Assembly: GCF_002592005.1 (NCBI RefSeq)
Contig: NZ_NVQF01000040.1
Span: 1 to 49,131, forward strand
Direction: 5' to 3'
Source of the DNA: Mycolicibacterium palauense
GTDB lineage: Bacteria > Actinomycetota > Actinomycetes > Mycobacteriales > Mycobacteriaceae
Length of the DNA stretch: 49,131 nt
How positions within the stretch are numbered: the first letter of the stretch is position 1; each line of letters opens with the position of its first letter. The notes below the pieces were generated by a model. The model had not been told where the DNA came from. It ran no database searches and saw only the letters and a program-made list of their open reading frames with translations. Shown piece after piece: positions 16,075 through 25,253 of this stretch. A program made the position numbers and the translations under genes.

Positions 16075-17892
16075 ATGGTTACTTGCGCCTCACTAGTCAC
16101 ACGAGTCACGGCGTTCGCCGCGGCTGCCCTGCTGACGGCGGCGCTGCCGGCCTGCACTCCCCGGCCCGACGGCCCGACCCCGACGGCCGAGCGGTTCTTC
16201 GCGGCACTGGCCGACGGTGACACGGCGGTGGCGGCCGATCTGTCCGACCGCCCCGAGGACGCCCGCATCGCGCTCAACGCGGCATGGTCGGGTCTGCAGG
16301 CCCGGCATCTGGACGCCCAGATCGTGGGGTCGCGCTACACCGAGGACACCGGCGCCGTCGACTATCGCTACACCTGGCATCTGCCCAAGAACCGGACCTG
16401 GAGCTACGACGGCCGGCTCAACATGATCCGGAACGACGGCAAGTGGGAAGTCCGTTGGACCGCAACGGGTCTGCACCCCAAGCTCGGTGAGAACCAGACC
16501 CTGGAGTTGCGCGCGGAGCCGCCGCGGCGGGCATCGGTCAACGAGCTGGGCGGTAGCGACATCCTGGTCCCCGGCAACCTCTACCACTACGAACTCGACG
16601 CGGCACGGGCCGGTCGCGCGCTGATGTCGACCTCGCGGGCCGTCGTCGACGCCCTGCGGCCGTTCGACGACACCCTCGACCCGCAACGGCTCGCCGAGCA
16701 GGCCAGCGCCCACAACGGGCCGATGAACCTGATCACCCTGCGCAAGGACGACAACGACAGGGTCGCCCCGGCGATCGCCGCCCTGCCCGGTGTGGTCGTC
16801 ACCCCGCAGGCCGACCTGCTGCCCACCGACGACCACTTCGCGCCGGCCATCGTCAGCCAGGTCAAGAAGGCCGTCATCGACGAGCTCGACGGCGAGGCGG
16901 GTTGGCGCGTCGTCAGCGTCAACCAGAACGGCGTGGACGTCGCGGTCCTGCACGAGGTGGCACCCTCACCGGCGCCGTCGATCTCGGTGACGCTGGATCG
17001 GGCGGTTCAGGATGCCGCCCAGCGCGCCGTCGACGGGCAGGGGCGCAAGGCGATGCTGGTCGTCATCCGGCCCTCCGACGGGCACATCCTGGCCGTGGCG
17101 CAGAACGCCGCCGCCAACGCCGACGGTCCGGTCGCCACCACGGGTCTGTATCCCCCCGGGTCCACGTTCAAGATCGTCACCGCCAGCGCGGCGATCGACC
17201 GGAACATGGCCACCCCCAACACCCTGCTGGGCTGCCCGGGTTCAGCCGAGATCGGGCACCGGATCGTGCCGAACTACAACAAGTTCGACCTGGGCACCGT
17301 CCCGATGTCCAAGGCGTTCGCCAACTCGTGCAACACGACGTTCGCCGAACTCGCCAGCCGGATGCCGCCGCGCGCACTGACCGACACCGCCTCGCAGTTC
17401 GGCCTGGGGGCCGACTACATCGTCGACGGACTGCCCACAGTCACCGGATCGGTGCCGCCGACGGTGGATCTGGCCGAACGCACCGAGGACGGGTTCGGCC
17501 AGGGCAAGGTGCTGGCCAGCCCGTTCGGCATGGCGATGGCCGCGGCCACCGTGGCGGCCGGCAAGACCCCCGTACCCCAACTGATCGTGGGTCGGCCCAC
17601 CGAGATCACCACCGGGGACACCCCGCCGGTCAACCCGGAGATGCTCGACGGCCTGCGGTCGATGATGCGGCTGGTGGTCACCAACGGCACGGCCAAGGAC
17701 ATCGCCGAGGCCGGTGACGTGCGCGGGAAGACCGGCGAGGCGGAGTTCCAGGGTGGCTCACACGCGTGGTTCGCCGGGTACCGCGGTGACATGGCCTTCG
17801 CCGCGCTGATCGTCGGCGGCGGCAGCTCCGAGTACGCGGTGCGGATGACCAAGCAGATGCTCGACAGCCTGCCCCCGGGCTACCTGACGTGA
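16075..17892 (+). CDS. Penicillin-binding transpeptidase lipoprotein (PBP-lipo type)
   Basis: Class B-like penicillin-binding protein for peptidoglycan cross-linking outside the membrane; corresponds to Rv2864c. The 605-residue product has a signal peptide with lipobox LPAC (Cys27), an NTF2-like MecA_N domain at about 33-150, a dimerisation domain, and a transpeptidase domain from about 330. Catalytic motifs are STFK (Ser363), SCN (Ser418) and KTG (Lys552). ATG 16075 starts the signal peptide; the frame is open 26 codons upstream but the -10 box supports 16075. The RelFG toxin-antitoxin genes found beside it in M. tuberculosis are absent. Confidence 0.93.
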   Translation: MVTCASLVTRVTAFAAAALLTAALPACTPRPDGPTPTAERFFAALADGDTAVAADLSDRPEDARIALNAAWSGLQARHLDAQIVGSRYTEDTGAVDYRYTWHLPKNRTWSYDGRLNMIRNDGKWEVRWTATGLHPKLGENQTLELRAEPPRRASVNELGGSDILVPGNLYHYELDAARAGRALMSTSRAVVDALRPFDDTLDPQRLAEQASAHNGPMNLITLRKDDNDRVAPAIAALPGVVVTPQADLLPTDDHFAPAIVSQVKKAVIDELDGEAGWRVVSVNQNGVDVAVLHEVAPSPAPSISVTLDRAVQDAAQRAVDGQGRKAMLVVIRPSDGHILAVAQNAAANADGPVATTGLYPPGSTFKIVTASAAIDRNMATPNTLLGCPGSAEIGHRIVPNYNKFDLGTVPMSKAFANSCNTTFAELASRMPPRALTDTASQFGLGADYIVDGLPTVTGSVPPTVDLAERTEDGFGQGKVLASPFGMAMAAATVAAGKTPVPQLIVGRPTEITTGDTPPVNPEMLDGLRSMMRLVVTNGTAKDIAEAGDVRGKTGEAEFQGGSHAWFAGYRGDMAFAALIVGGGSSEYAVRMTKQMLDSLPPGYLT

Positions 17893-17913
17893 ACAGTCGG
17901 TAGGTTGGCCTGT

Positions 17914-17929
17914 AGCTGCGTGGGCAGCT
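17914..17929. terminator. Short hairpin after the PBP gene
   Basis: AGCTGC-GTGG-GCAGCT is a perfect 6-bp stem 22 bp past the PBP stop and 30 bp before the DUF1707 start. A -10-like TAGGTT at 17901-17906 precedes it, so it could also lie in a leader. Confidence 0.3.
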
Positions 17930-17958
17930 GGCCACCCGAGAAAGTGCGAGGAAGTCTC

Positions 17959-18543
17959 GTGACCGGCATCGACGATCACTCTCCGGCGCTGCGAATCTCC
18001 GACGCCGACCGCAACGGCACCCTGCGGCGCCTGCACAACGCCGTCGCTCTGGGGCTCATCGACATCGAGGAGTTCGAGGAGCGCTCGGCGCAGGTGTCCT
18101 CGGCGCGGATGCGCGCCGACCTGGACGTCCTCGTCGGCGACCTGCCCGGGCCGGGCGCCATCGTGACGTCGGGGACCGACCGGGTGGAACTGCGCGGAGT
18201 CCTCGGCTCGCTGAAGCGTCAGGGGGAGTGGACGGTGCCGACGCGGCTGGCGCTGGTCCGCCGCGTGGGCTCGGTCAACCTCGACCTCACCCGGGCACGC
18301 TTCGCCGGGCCGATCGTGGTGATCGAGCTCGACATGAAGTTCGGTTCACTGGAGCTGCGCCTGCCCGACGGGGCCAGCGCGTCGATCGACGATGTCGAGG
18401 TGATCGTCGGCAGCGCCGCCGATCACCGCGCCGATGCGCCGGCCGAGGGCCGCCCGCACGTGATCCTCACCGGCAAGATGGTCTGCGGCTCGGTGGACAT
18501 CCGCGGCCCCAGGAAGTCGTGGCGGTTGCGCCGCGGCGGCTGA
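17959..18543 (+). CDS. DUF1707 domain protein
   Basis: A 194-residue protein with an N-terminal DUF1707 domain at about 9-62 (LRISDADRNGTLRRLHNAVA, EFEERSAQVSSARMRADLDV, LVGDLP). A C-terminal beta-rich part follows (VGSVNLDLTRARFAGPIVVIE, FGSLELRLPDGASASIDDVE), like the DUF2154/LiaF-type C-terminal fold. It has no membrane segment. Function unknown; family members are common in actinobacteria. GTG 17959 has GAGGAAG 5 nt upstream, which decides against the longer open frame. Confidence 0.82.
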   Translation: MTGIDDHSPALRISDADRNGTLRRLHNAVALGLIDIEEFEERSAQVSSARMRADLDVLVGDLPGPGAIVTSGTDRVELRGVLGSLKRQGEWTVPTRLALVRRVGSVNLDLTRARFAGPIVVIELDMKFGSLELRLPDGASASIDDVEVIVGSAADHRADAPAEGRPHVILTGKMVCGSVDIRGPRKSWRLRRGG

Positions 18544-18564
18544 GCGGCCCGGCGGCACGGGCCG

Positions 18565-19779
18565 CTAGGGGATGTCCTCGCTGGGCACACCGTAGCGGTC
18601 CTGGTAGGCGCTGACCCGTTCGCGCACCTCGTCGGCGTCCAGGCCGGTGTCGGCCCAGCGGTACCCACCGCCCCCCGGGCCGGCGTGGGAACCGGAGGGG
18701 GAGCCGGGGTGGGCCGCCAGGTACGTCCGCATCCGCCGCTCGGTCTGCGGGGCCAGCTCGCGGCCCAGGCGGTCATAGATCGAGGCGACCGTGGCCAGCG
18801 GGTCGGCCATGAAATCGCCGTACAGCACGTCGGTCACCCGGCCGGGCGGCAGCGCGCCCGAGTCACGCAGCGCCATCTCGCGTTCCAGACCCACCAGGAT
18901 CTCCTCGTAGGACTGGGCGGCGCATTCGGCGATCGAGGACTCCTCGGAGGCCAGCCGGCGCAGGTGATGGGTCAGCGCGGCGATCGAGGCGAGCACCCGA
19001 AGCGGGTCGCGGTGGGTCTGCACGATCAGGGCGTCGGGGTACTCGGCGGCCAGGGTGTCGAGCTGCCACAGGTGTGCCGGGGACTTCAGCAGCCACTGCC
19101 CGGGAACCCCGGACTGCAGGTGCTGCAGGAACTGGCGGTGAAACCGGTAGGCCGGACGATGATCGGCCTCGTAGAGCAGCCAACGGTAGTAGCGGGGCAG
19201 CCGGTACTGCACCGAGAAGATCATGGACGTGAACTCGCTGGCGAAGATCCGGACGCATTCCTGTCCGACCAGCGCGCCCATCGGATGCAGTGCCAGCAGC
19301 CCGGGCACGATCTGCTCGGACATCTCGATGGCTGCCTGGGTGGTGGCGATGCGGGGGTCGTCGCGGTAGGTCTCCGGCCGGGGCACGGGGCACGGGTTGT
19401 CGACTTCCCAGGTCAGCGGCGGGCGTAGGTCGGGATCCTGGGCCAGCAGGTCATAGAGGATGGTGGTGCCGGTGCGCGGCTGGCCGACGATGACGATGGG
19501 GCGGGTGACGGGTTCGCGAGCGATCGCCGGATGCGCATTGCGCCAGGCCACGACCTGCAGCCGGTTGACCAGGGCCCGGATCAGGTCGGCGTGGGCGATC
19601 TCGACACCGAGCGGGGACAGCCGGGCCCCACTCACCAGGTCATCGGTGAGCACCTGCAGGCCGTCGCGCCAGCTCTGGGCCCCGGCCTCCTCGCCACCGA
19701 AGTCGTCGCTGCCGGCGGTTTCGCAGGCCTGCTCCACGAGCCGGTCGGGATCGAAGCGCCGCGCGGTGCTCTGGGTCAT
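18565..19779 (-). CDS. Sulfotransferase family protein
   Basis: PAPS-dependent sulfotransferase-type protein of 404 residues. The 5'-phosphosulfate loop is GQPRTGTTILYDLL (residues 99-112). Family blocks RIFASEFTSMIFSVQYRLPR, WLLKSPAHLWQLDTL and VQTHRDPLRVLASIAAL follow, the last being the 3'-phosphate-binding region. The acceptor is unknown. It is translationally coupled to the DUF1214 gene upstream (ATGA overlap at 19776-19779), and both are probably controlled by the divergent TetR gene. A Gly-rich patch lies near residue 375 (GSHAGPGGGGY). Confidence 0.88.
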   Translation of the reverse strand: MTQSTARRFDPDRLVEQACETAGSDDFGGEEAGAQSWRDGLQVLTDDLVSGARLSPLGVEIAHADLIRALVNRLQVVAWRNAHPAIAREPVTRPIVIVGQPRTGTTILYDLLAQDPDLRPPLTWEVDNPCPVPRPETYRDDPRIATTQAAIEMSEQIVPGLLALHPMGALVGQECVRIFASEFTSMIFSVQYRLPRYYRWLLYEADHRPAYRFHRQFLQHLQSGVPGQWLLKSPAHLWQLDTLAAEYPDALIVQTHRDPLRVLASIAALTHHLRRLASEESSIAECAAQSYEEILVGLEREMALRDSGALPPGRVTDVLYGDFMADPLATVASIYDRLGRELAPQTERRMRTYLAAHPGSPSGSHAGPGGGGYRWADTGLDADEVRERVSAYQDRYGVPSEDIP

Positions 19780-20888
19780 CGCGCCGCCGCCTGCTCCAGC
19801 GACACCGTGACCGCGGGCGGGTGCGGGTTGTCCAGCCAGCGGATGACGACGAATCCGCGGTGGCGCCCGCCGGTGTCCAGCCAGTGCCCCAGCCCGCGGT
19901 CGCGATCGGAGACGGCGATGCGGACGCGGCCGTCGGCGCCCGGTTCGAGGGCGCGGTTGGTCACCGAGCTGTGCCGGACGGCCGGTTCCAGGCATTCGTG
20001 CCAGATGTTCTCCAGCGTCACGTTCCAGTAGCGGGTGGCCGGCGGGGTGATGTCCAGTACCAGCGTCTGCCCGGGAGCCAGCCGGAAGGTTCCGATCATG
20101 TACAGGTTGTCCGGAGTGGTCTCGGCGGAGCCCAGTTCGGCCGCCTCGGCCGTCATCAGGGTGTTGGGGGTCTCCAGCAGCTCCGGTCTGATCGTGCGGT
20201 GCAGGGTGGTCAGCTTCATCAGGGTCCAGGCCAGGGCGGAGAACTGGTCGGCCAGGTCCTCGTCGGTGAGCGGGGGAGCGGGGTCGGCCCCGGGCTGCAC
20301 AGTGTCGGGCTGCACCGTGTCGAGGGCCTCGATGCTCAGCGTCGCCGGACACTCGGCGGCGGCGTCGCCGATGTACTCGCGGACCACGATGGAGGAGGCG
20401 TCGTCGGGGATCGGCACGAACTGCGCGCCGGCCAGCACCTCCGGGGGCGGCCGCCGGCCCGCCAGCACCAGATGGAACGCGCCGCCGTCCAGCGTCAGGT
20501 CGGAGTCGCTGAGGTAACCGGCCATTCGTCGCGGGGTCAGCCCGGTGCCGGCGAGCAGTTGCAGTCCCAGGTAGGCGGACGTGCCGCGGCTCCCGGTGAT
20601 CCGGTAGCCCCGGTCGCCCCGGATCATCGCCAGGTAGTAGTTGCCGTCCGGGTTGGGGCCGCCGACCATCCGGTTCGGCGGGCACATGTCGAAGAAGCGG
20701 GGGTGGCAGGGGTCGGCCTCGACGGACAGCTGCGCGCACAGCGAGGAGACCCGCGCGATGACCCGCAGCCCCTCGAGTAGCTCGCGCTCGTTCTCGGCGT
20801 CGGCGGTGATGGTCGCGGTGACGTCGTCGAGCATGGACCGGACGAATCGCCAGGCGGCGGTGGCCTGCGGTGCGGTGTCGTCGCTCAC
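19776..20888 (-). CDS. DUF1214 domain protein
   Basis: A 370-residue protein of the DUF1214 group, shown by the C-terminal blocks NLYMIGTFRLAPGQTLVLDI, PPATRYWNVTLENIWHECLE and RVRIAVSDRDRGLGHWLDTG. Biochemical role unknown. GTG 20888 with GAGAGGA upstream is chosen. The frame stays open through four 12-bp repeats to an ATG inside the TetR operator, which would add about 36 Lys/Val/Gly-rich residues. It shares an operon with the sulfotransferase, so both may act on one lipid or sterol-like substrate; this is a guess from context. Confidence 0.82.
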   Translation of the reverse strand: MSDDTAPQATAAWRFVRSMLDDVTATITADAENERELLEGLRVIARVSSLCAQLSVEADPCHPRFFDMCPPNRMVGGPNPDGNYYLAMIRGDRGYRITGSRGTSAYLGLQLLAGTGLTPRRMAGYLSDSDLTLDGGAFHLVLAGRRPPPEVLAGAQFVPIPDDASSIVVREYIGDAAAECPATLSIEALDTVQPDTVQPGADPAPPLTDEDLADQFSALAWTLMKLTTLHRTIRPELLETPNTLMTAEAAELGSAETTPDNLYMIGTFRLAPGQTLVLDITPPATRYWNVTLENIWHECLEPAVRHSSVTNRALEPGADGRVRIAVSDRDRGLGHWLDTGGRHRGFVVIRWLDNPHPPAVTVSLEQAAAR

Positions 20889-20905
20889 CCCGTTGTCCTC
20901 TCTGG

Positions 20906-20953
20906 GGCCCACTCTGGAACCCACTTTGAGGCCCACTTTGAGGCCCACTTTGA
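20906..20953. repeat. 12-bp tandem repeat, four copies, upstream of the DUF1214 gene
   Basis: GGCCCACTTTGA occurs exactly twice (20930-20941, 20942-20953), with variants AACCCACTTTGA (20918-20929) and GGCCCACTCTGG (20906-20917). The unit is four codons long and keeps the DUF1214 frame open. It lies between the operator and the chosen start codon. Confidence 0.85.
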
Positions 20954-20957
20954 AACT

Positions 20958-20982
20958 CCGAATGAGACATAGTCTCATTCGG
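20958..20982. promoter_or_regulatory. TetR operator palindrome
   Basis: CCGAATGAGAC and GTCTCATTCGG form a perfect inverted repeat around a 3-bp ATA centre (25 bp). It lies between the divergent TetR and DUF1214-sulfotransferase genes, the usual place and shape for a TetR site. Confidence 0.8.
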
Positions 20983-21035
20983 TGGCGTCGTCTCATGCGG
21001 GATTCGGTGAATCGCGGTCGTGGCATAGTGGGCCG

Positions 21036-21650
21036 ATGTCCGGGCCGGCCTCACCGAACGCGTCTCCGCACAGGTCACCGAACGTGCGGAAGCGGGCGGC
21101 AACCCGAGAGCGCATCGCCGACGCGTCGGTTGCGCTGGTCGGTGCCGAGGGGCTGACCGGTGCCACCGTCGACCGGATCGCCGAGGCCGCCGGTGTCGGC
21201 CGGGCCACCTTCTTCCGGTACTTCAGCTCCAAGGAGGACGCGGTCGCCGAGGGCATGACCCGGCACTGGCTGCGCCTGATCACCACCGCGCTCGCGGCCG
21301 CACCGCCGGAGCTGTCGGCCACCGAGGCCGTCCTGGCCGCGTTCGAGGACATGGCGGCCGGATTCTCCGGGATCGCCGACCAGATCCGGGATCTGGCCAC
21401 GCTCACCCGCAGTTCCCCGGCGCTGGGTGCCTGGACACTACAGGTCTACGTGCGCTACGAGAACGCGATCGCCGGACTGATCGCGCCGCGGATCGCCGGG
21501 CTCGGCGCCGGCGATCCCCGGCCGCGGCTGATCGGTGCGCTGGCGATGGCGGCGGTGCGCGTCTCGCTCGACGACTGGCTGGTTCACGGCGGCGATCTGC
21601 CACGGCGGGTGCACACCGCGCTGGCGGCGATCTCGGTGACCGGCGCCTAG
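21036..21650 (+). CDS. TetR family transcriptional regulator
   Basis: A 204-residue regulator with a standard N-terminal DNA-binding domain: [49 protein letters not shown]. The C-terminal ligand domain is specific to its own subgroup, so the inducer is unknown. ATG 21036 lies 6 nt after a -10-like CATAGT (21024-21029), consistent with a leaderless start. The palindrome at 20958-20982 is the likely operator for itself and for the divergent DUF1214-sulfotransferase operon. Confidence 0.9.
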   Translation: MSGPASPNASPHRSPNVRKRAATRERIADASVALVGAEGLTGATVDRIAEAAGVGRATFFRYFSSKEDAVAEGMTRHWLRLITTALAAAPPELSATEAVLAAFEDMAAGFSGIADQIRDLATLTRSSPALGAWTLQVYVRYENAIAGLIAPRIAGLGAGDPRPRLIGALAMAAVRVSLDDWLVHGGDLPRRVHTALAAISVTGA

Positions 21651-21710
21651 ACGGTGTGGTCGAGCACGGTGTGGTCGAGCACGGTCTGGTCGAGCGCGGT
21701 GTGGTCTAGC
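21651..21710. repeat. 15-bp tandem repeat, four copies
   Basis: ACGGTGTGGTCGAGC twice, ACGGTCTGGTCGAGC, then GCGGTGTGGTCTAGC. The array begins right after the TetR stop codon (21650) and ends in the thioesterase stop codon (21706-21708), filling the whole gap between the convergent genes. Confidence 0.9.
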
Positions 21711-22089
21711 GCGGTTCCAGGACGGCGAACGTCAGCGTCGCGCGGGCGGCCAGCCGGTCGCGGCCGACGTCGATGACGTCGACGGCGGTCACCATCAGCC
21801 GGCGGCCGGCGCGGACCACCGTGGCCGTCGCCCGTGCCGGACCGTCGAGGATCGGCGCCAGGTAGTGGATGTTCAGGTCGGCGGTGGTGACATCGCGATC
21901 CGGGCCGACGCGGTCGCCGCAGAGTTTGCCCGCGGCGATGTCGATCAGGGTGGCGACCAACCCGCCCTGCAGGGCCCCGCGGATGTTCGCCAGGTCGGGC
22001 CGGTTGTCCATCTCGACGACCAGACGCTCGTCGGACTGTTCCAGGTAGCGGAATCCCAGCTGGTCGAGGACGTGCGCGGTACGTGTCAC
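21706..22089 (-). CDS. PaaI-type hotdog-fold thioesterase
   Basis: A 127-residue hotdog protein predicted to hydrolyse an acyl-CoA. The motif [20 protein letters not shown] matches the PaaI/DUF4442-like active-site helix (GGxxATLxD). It is followed by [15 protein letters not shown] and [23 protein letters not shown] 22089 is the first good start and lies 7 nt after a -10-like TACCGT, so a leaderless mRNA is plausible. It is divergent from mapB (63 bp gap). Its stop codon lies in the last copy of the 15-bp repeat, where a frameshift would add a repetitive [13 protein letters not shown] tail. Confidence 0.85.
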   Translation of the reverse strand: MTRTAHVLDQLGFRYLEQSDERLVVEMDNRPDLANIRGALQGGLVATLIDIAAGKLCGDRVGPDRDVTTADLNIHYLAPILDGPARATATVVRAGRRLMVTAVDVIDVGRDRLAARATLTFAVLEPR

Positions 22090-22140
22090 CAGCAGTACGG
22101 TAGCAGTCCTCTCCCAATCGGAGATTTCGGTTCTCCCGAC

Positions 22141-22146
22141 TACGCT
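22141..22146 (+). promoter_or_regulatory. Probable -10 box of mapB
   Basis: TACGCT lies 6 nt before ATG 22153, the spacing of a leaderless mycobacterial transcript. Confidence 0.45.
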
Positions 22147-22152
22147 GTAGTC

Positions 22153-23010
22153 ATGCCAGTTCGCGCCGCCCTCAGTCCCGGTGTCGTCTCCGCGACGCTG
22201 CCGGTGCCCGCCGCCATCGAGCGCCCGGAGTACGCCTGGAAGTCGACGGTGAACGAGGGCAGCGAACCATGGGTGCAGACACCCGAGGTGATCGAGAAGA
22301 TGCGGGTGGCCGGGCGCATCGCCGCCGGAGCGCTCGCCGAGGCGGGCAGGGCCGTGGCCCCCGGCGTCACCACCGACCACCTGGACCGGATCGCCCACGA
22401 CTACATGGTCGACCACGGCGCCTACCCGTCCACGCTGGGCTACAAGGGGTTCCCGAAGTCCTGCTGCACCTCGCTCAACGAGGTCATCTGCCACGGCATC
22501 CCCGACTCGACGGTGATCGGGGACGGTGACATCGTCAACATCGACGTCACCGCCTACATCGACGGCGTGCACGGCGACACCAACGCCACCTTCCTGGCCG
22601 GCGACGTCTCCGAGGAACACCGGCTGCTCGTCGAACGCACCCACGAGGCCACCATGCGCGCGATCAAGGCGGTCAAGCCCGGACGCCAACTCTCGGTCGT
22701 CGGCCGGGTCATCGAGGCGTACGCGAACCGGTTCGGCTACAACGTCGTTCGCGATTTCACCGGACACGGGATCGGCACCACCTTCCACAACGGCCTGGTC
22801 GTCCTGCACTACGACCAGCCGAGCGTGACCACGGTCCTGGAACCCGGAATGACGTTCACCATCGAGCCGATGATCAATCTGGGATCGCTGGACTACCGGA
22901 TCTGGGACGACGGCTGGACCGTGGCGACCCGGGACCTGAAGTGGACCGCGCAGTTCGAGCACACCTTGGTGGTCACCGACGAGGGCGCCGAGATCCTCAC
23001 CACCGTCTGA
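22153..23010 (+). CDS. mapB: Type I methionine aminopeptidase
   Basis: Removes the initiator methionine from nascent proteins. The 285-residue length equals M. tuberculosis MapB (Rv2861c), including the N-terminal extension of about 40 residues with [20 protein letters not shown]. Metal ligands are visible in order: [36 protein letters not shown] and FEHTLVV. ATG 22153 is leaderless-type. The stop overlaps the cobQ start (TGATG), an arrangement that ties a housekeeping enzyme to cobalamin synthesis. MetAP is often cobalt-activated in vitro, which may be coincidence. Confidence 0.96.
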   Translation: MPVRAALSPGVVSATLPVPAAIERPEYAWKSTVNEGSEPWVQTPEVIEKMRVAGRIAAGALAEAGRAVAPGVTTDHLDRIAHDYMVDHGAYPSTLGYKGFPKSCCTSLNEVICHGIPDSTVIGDGDIVNIDVTAYIDGVHGDTNATFLAGDVSEEHRLLVERTHEATMRAIKAVKPGRQLSVVGRVIEAYANRFGYNVVRDFTGHGIGTTFHNGLVVLHYDQPSVTTVLEPGMTFTIEPMINLGSLDYRIWDDGWTVATRDLKWTAQFEHTLVVTDEGAEILTTV

Positions 23011-24533
23011 TGGATCCCCGCGGCGGGGCCCTGCTGGTGGCGGGTACCACCTCCGACGCCGGCAAGTCGATGGTGGTGGCGGGACTGTGCCGGGCGCTGC
23101 GCCGCAAGGGCATTCGGGTGGCGCCGTTCAAGGCGCAGAACATGAGCAACAACTCGGCCGTGACGGTCGACGGCGGGGAAATCGGTCGCGCGCAGGCGAT
23201 GCAGGCGCGGGCGGCGGGGCTGGCGCCCAGTGTGCGGTTCAACCCGATCCTGCTGAAGCCCGGCAGTGACCGCTCCTCACAACTGGTCGTGCGCGGCGTC
23301 GTCGCCGGGACCGTGCGCGCCGGCGACTACTTCACCCACCGCGACCACCTCTCGCGGGTGGTCGCCGAGGACTTGTCCTCGCTGCGAAGCGAATTCGACG
23401 CGGTGATCTGTGAGGGGGCGGGTTCCCCGGCCGAAATCAACCTGCGGGCCACCGATCTGGCCAACATGGGCCTGGCCCGGGCGGCGGGCCTGCCGGTGAT
23501 CGTGGTCGGCGACATCGACCGCGGCGGGCTGCTCGCCCACCTGTTCGGCACCCTGGCCGTGCTCGAACCCGAGGATCAGGCGCTGATCGCGGGCTTCGTG
23601 GTGAACAAGTTCCGCGGCGACCCCGGGTTGCTCAGCCCCGGACTGCAGCGCCTGGCGGAGCTGACCGGTCGGCCCACCTACGGGGTGCTGCCCTTCGCCG
23701 ATGATCTGTGGCTTGACACCGAGGATTCGCTGTCGGTGGTCGCCAACCGCGTCATCGGAATACCCCGGCCGCCGCGGGGATCCCAGCGCCTGCGGGTGGC
23801 CGCGGTCAGGTTGCCACGGTTGTCCAATTCCACCGATGTCGAGGCGCTGGCCTGTGAACCCGGCGTACAGGTGCGCTGGGTCAGCGACCCGGCCGCGCTG
23901 GCCGACGCCGACGTCGTCGTCCTCCCCGGCTCCAAGGCCACCGTGTCGGACCTGGACTGGCTGCGCTCGCGGGGGCTGGCCGACGGGGTCGCCGAGCACG
24001 CCGCCGCGGGCGGGACCGTGCTCGGTGTGTGCGGGGGTTTCCAGATGCTGTGCCGGCGCATCGAGGATTCCGTGGAATCCCGCAGCGGTCGGGTCGACGG
24101 GCTGGGCCTGATCGACGCCGACATCGAGTTCGCCGAAGTCAAGACGCTGGCTCACCACGAGGATCCGTTGAGTGGCTATGAGATTCACCACGGCCAGGTG
24201 ACTCGCTGTGAGGCCGAGGACTGGCTCGGCGTCGGCGTGCGCCGGGGCGGTGTCTTCGGCACCCACTGGCACGGCTTGTTGGACAACAACGCGGTGCGCA
24301 GGCGCTGGCTGACCGAGGCGGCCGCCGCCGCCGGCCTGCGCGACTTCGTCGTCGCCGACGACACCGACGTCCCGGCGGCCCGCGACGCCCAGATCGACCT
24401 GATGGCCGACCTGGTGACCGCGCACCTGGACCTGCGGGCCGTGCTCGGCCTTCTCGACGGCGGCGGTGCGCCGCCGCGACCGGTCATCGAGTCGAGAACG
24501 GTGTCGCGGCTGGTCGGTAATCTGGAGACATGA
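23010..24533 (+). CDS. cobQ: Adenosylcobyric acid synthase (glutamine-hydrolysing)
   Basis: Amidates four carboxylates (b, d, e, g) of adenosylcobyrinic acid a,c-diamide in B12 synthesis. The 507-residue product has the N-terminal P-loop-like domain ([55 protein letters not shown]). The C-terminal class I amidotransferase domain has the nucleophile loop GVCGGFQML and the histidine in [10 protein letters not shown]. It overlaps mapB by one base and the next lipoprotein gene by four. In M. tuberculosis cobQ lies elsewhere (Rv0255c), so its position here is notable. Confidence 0.95.
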   Translation: MDPRGGALLVAGTTSDAGKSMVVAGLCRALRRKGIRVAPFKAQNMSNNSAVTVDGGEIGRAQAMQARAAGLAPSVRFNPILLKPGSDRSSQLVVRGVVAGTVRAGDYFTHRDHLSRVVAEDLSSLRSEFDAVICEGAGSPAEINLRATDLANMGLARAAGLPVIVVGDIDRGGLLAHLFGTLAVLEPEDQALIAGFVVNKFRGDPGLLSPGLQRLAELTGRPTYGVLPFADDLWLDTEDSLSVVANRVIGIPRPPRGSQRLRVAAVRLPRLSNSTDVEALACEPGVQVRWVSDPAALADADVVVLPGSKATVSDLDWLRSRGLADGVAEHAAAGGTVLGVCGGFQMLCRRIEDSVESRSGRVDGLGLIDADIEFAEVKTLAHHEDPLSGYEIHHGQVTRCEAEDWLGVGVRRGGVFGTHWHGLLDNNAVRRRWLTEAAAAAGLRDFVVADDTDVPAARDAQIDLMADLVTAHLDLRAVLGLLDGGGAPPRPVIESRTVSRLVGNLET

Positions 24534-25213
24534 TCCGGGGGCGACTGGCCGCGCTGGCGATCCTGGCGGTCGCCACCGTGGCCGCGGTGGTTCTGGTCGG
24601 GGGGTGCTCCACCACCGTCTCGGGCACCGCCACCTGGCCCGGGGCCACCCTGGACCGGGTGGCGCTGACGCAGGGTGATTTCCCGCCGGGCGTGCGCTAC
24701 CAACGGATGGTCGAAGACCCCGACACCCCGGACGGCGCCGGCGGGCCGCCGCCGATGCTGTCGCGCCCGGCGGGCTGCAGCAACGCGCTGACCGAGGTGA
24801 TCGCCCGTTCGGCCGAGCGTGGTCCGGGCAGCGCCCTGAAGTACAGCGTCTCCTACGACGGTGCGCGCATCGTGATGACGGTGCTGTCCTGGCACCTGGA
24901 TCTGGACCGGCTGGCGGCCGAGGCGGCCCGCTGTGAGCATTTCATCACCTTCTTCGACCAGGGTTCGCCGGGCATTCCGATCACCACCACCAAGCTGCCC
25001 TCCGAGGACCAGGCGTTGACCTACCAGCAGACGATGGAGCTGTCGGGCAGCCGGAGCAGCATCGTCATGGCCTTCGCTAACGTCGGTTCGCTGGCGGTGT
25101 TCGGCATCGCGTTCCCCACCGAAGACTCCTCGATTCCGGTCAAAGGGACGCTGCCCCAGACATTCCTGGACGTCTTCGGTCAACAGACCCACCGGATGAG
25201 GTCCGAGCGCTGA
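24530..25213 (+). CDS. Mycobacterial lipoprotein, function unknown
   Basis: A 227-residue secreted protein. Residues 1-25 form a signal peptide with a clear lipobox LVGGC (Cys26). The mature part has two further cysteines, in [13 protein letters not shown] and [10 protein letters not shown], which could form a disulphide, a layout resembling the DUF5642/PknH-sensor-like lipoproteins of mycobacteria. That resemblance is weak and no function is assigned. It overlaps the cobQ stop by ATGA and so is translationally coupled to it. Confidence 0.75.
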   Translation: MIRGRLAALAILAVATVAAVVLVGGCSTTVSGTATWPGATLDRVALTQGDFPPGVRYQRMVEDPDTPDGAGGPPPMLSRPAGCSNALTEVIARSAERGPGSALKYSVSYDGARIVMTVLSWHLDLDRLAAEAARCEHFITFFDQGSPGIPITTTKLPSEDQALTYQQTMELSGSRSSIVMAFANVGSLAVFGIAFPTEDSSIPVKGTLPQTFLDVFGQQTHRMRSER

Positions 25214-25241
25214 AAACCCTCCCTGCCGCCGTGGGTTTGGG

Positions 25242-25247
25242 TAGCTT
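25242..25247 (+). promoter_or_regulatory. Probable -10 box before the hydrolase-fold gene
   Basis: TAGCTT lies 6 nt before GTG 25254, again the leaderless spacing. Confidence 0.4.
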
Positions 25248-25253
25248 GTCAAA

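Noticed and set aside
18565..21102. 845-codon minus-strand frame joining sulfotransferase and DUF1214 regions
   Set aside because: Only its last 404 codons are the sulfotransferase. The rest is the wrong frame of the DUF1214 gene, whose own frame has clear family motifs.
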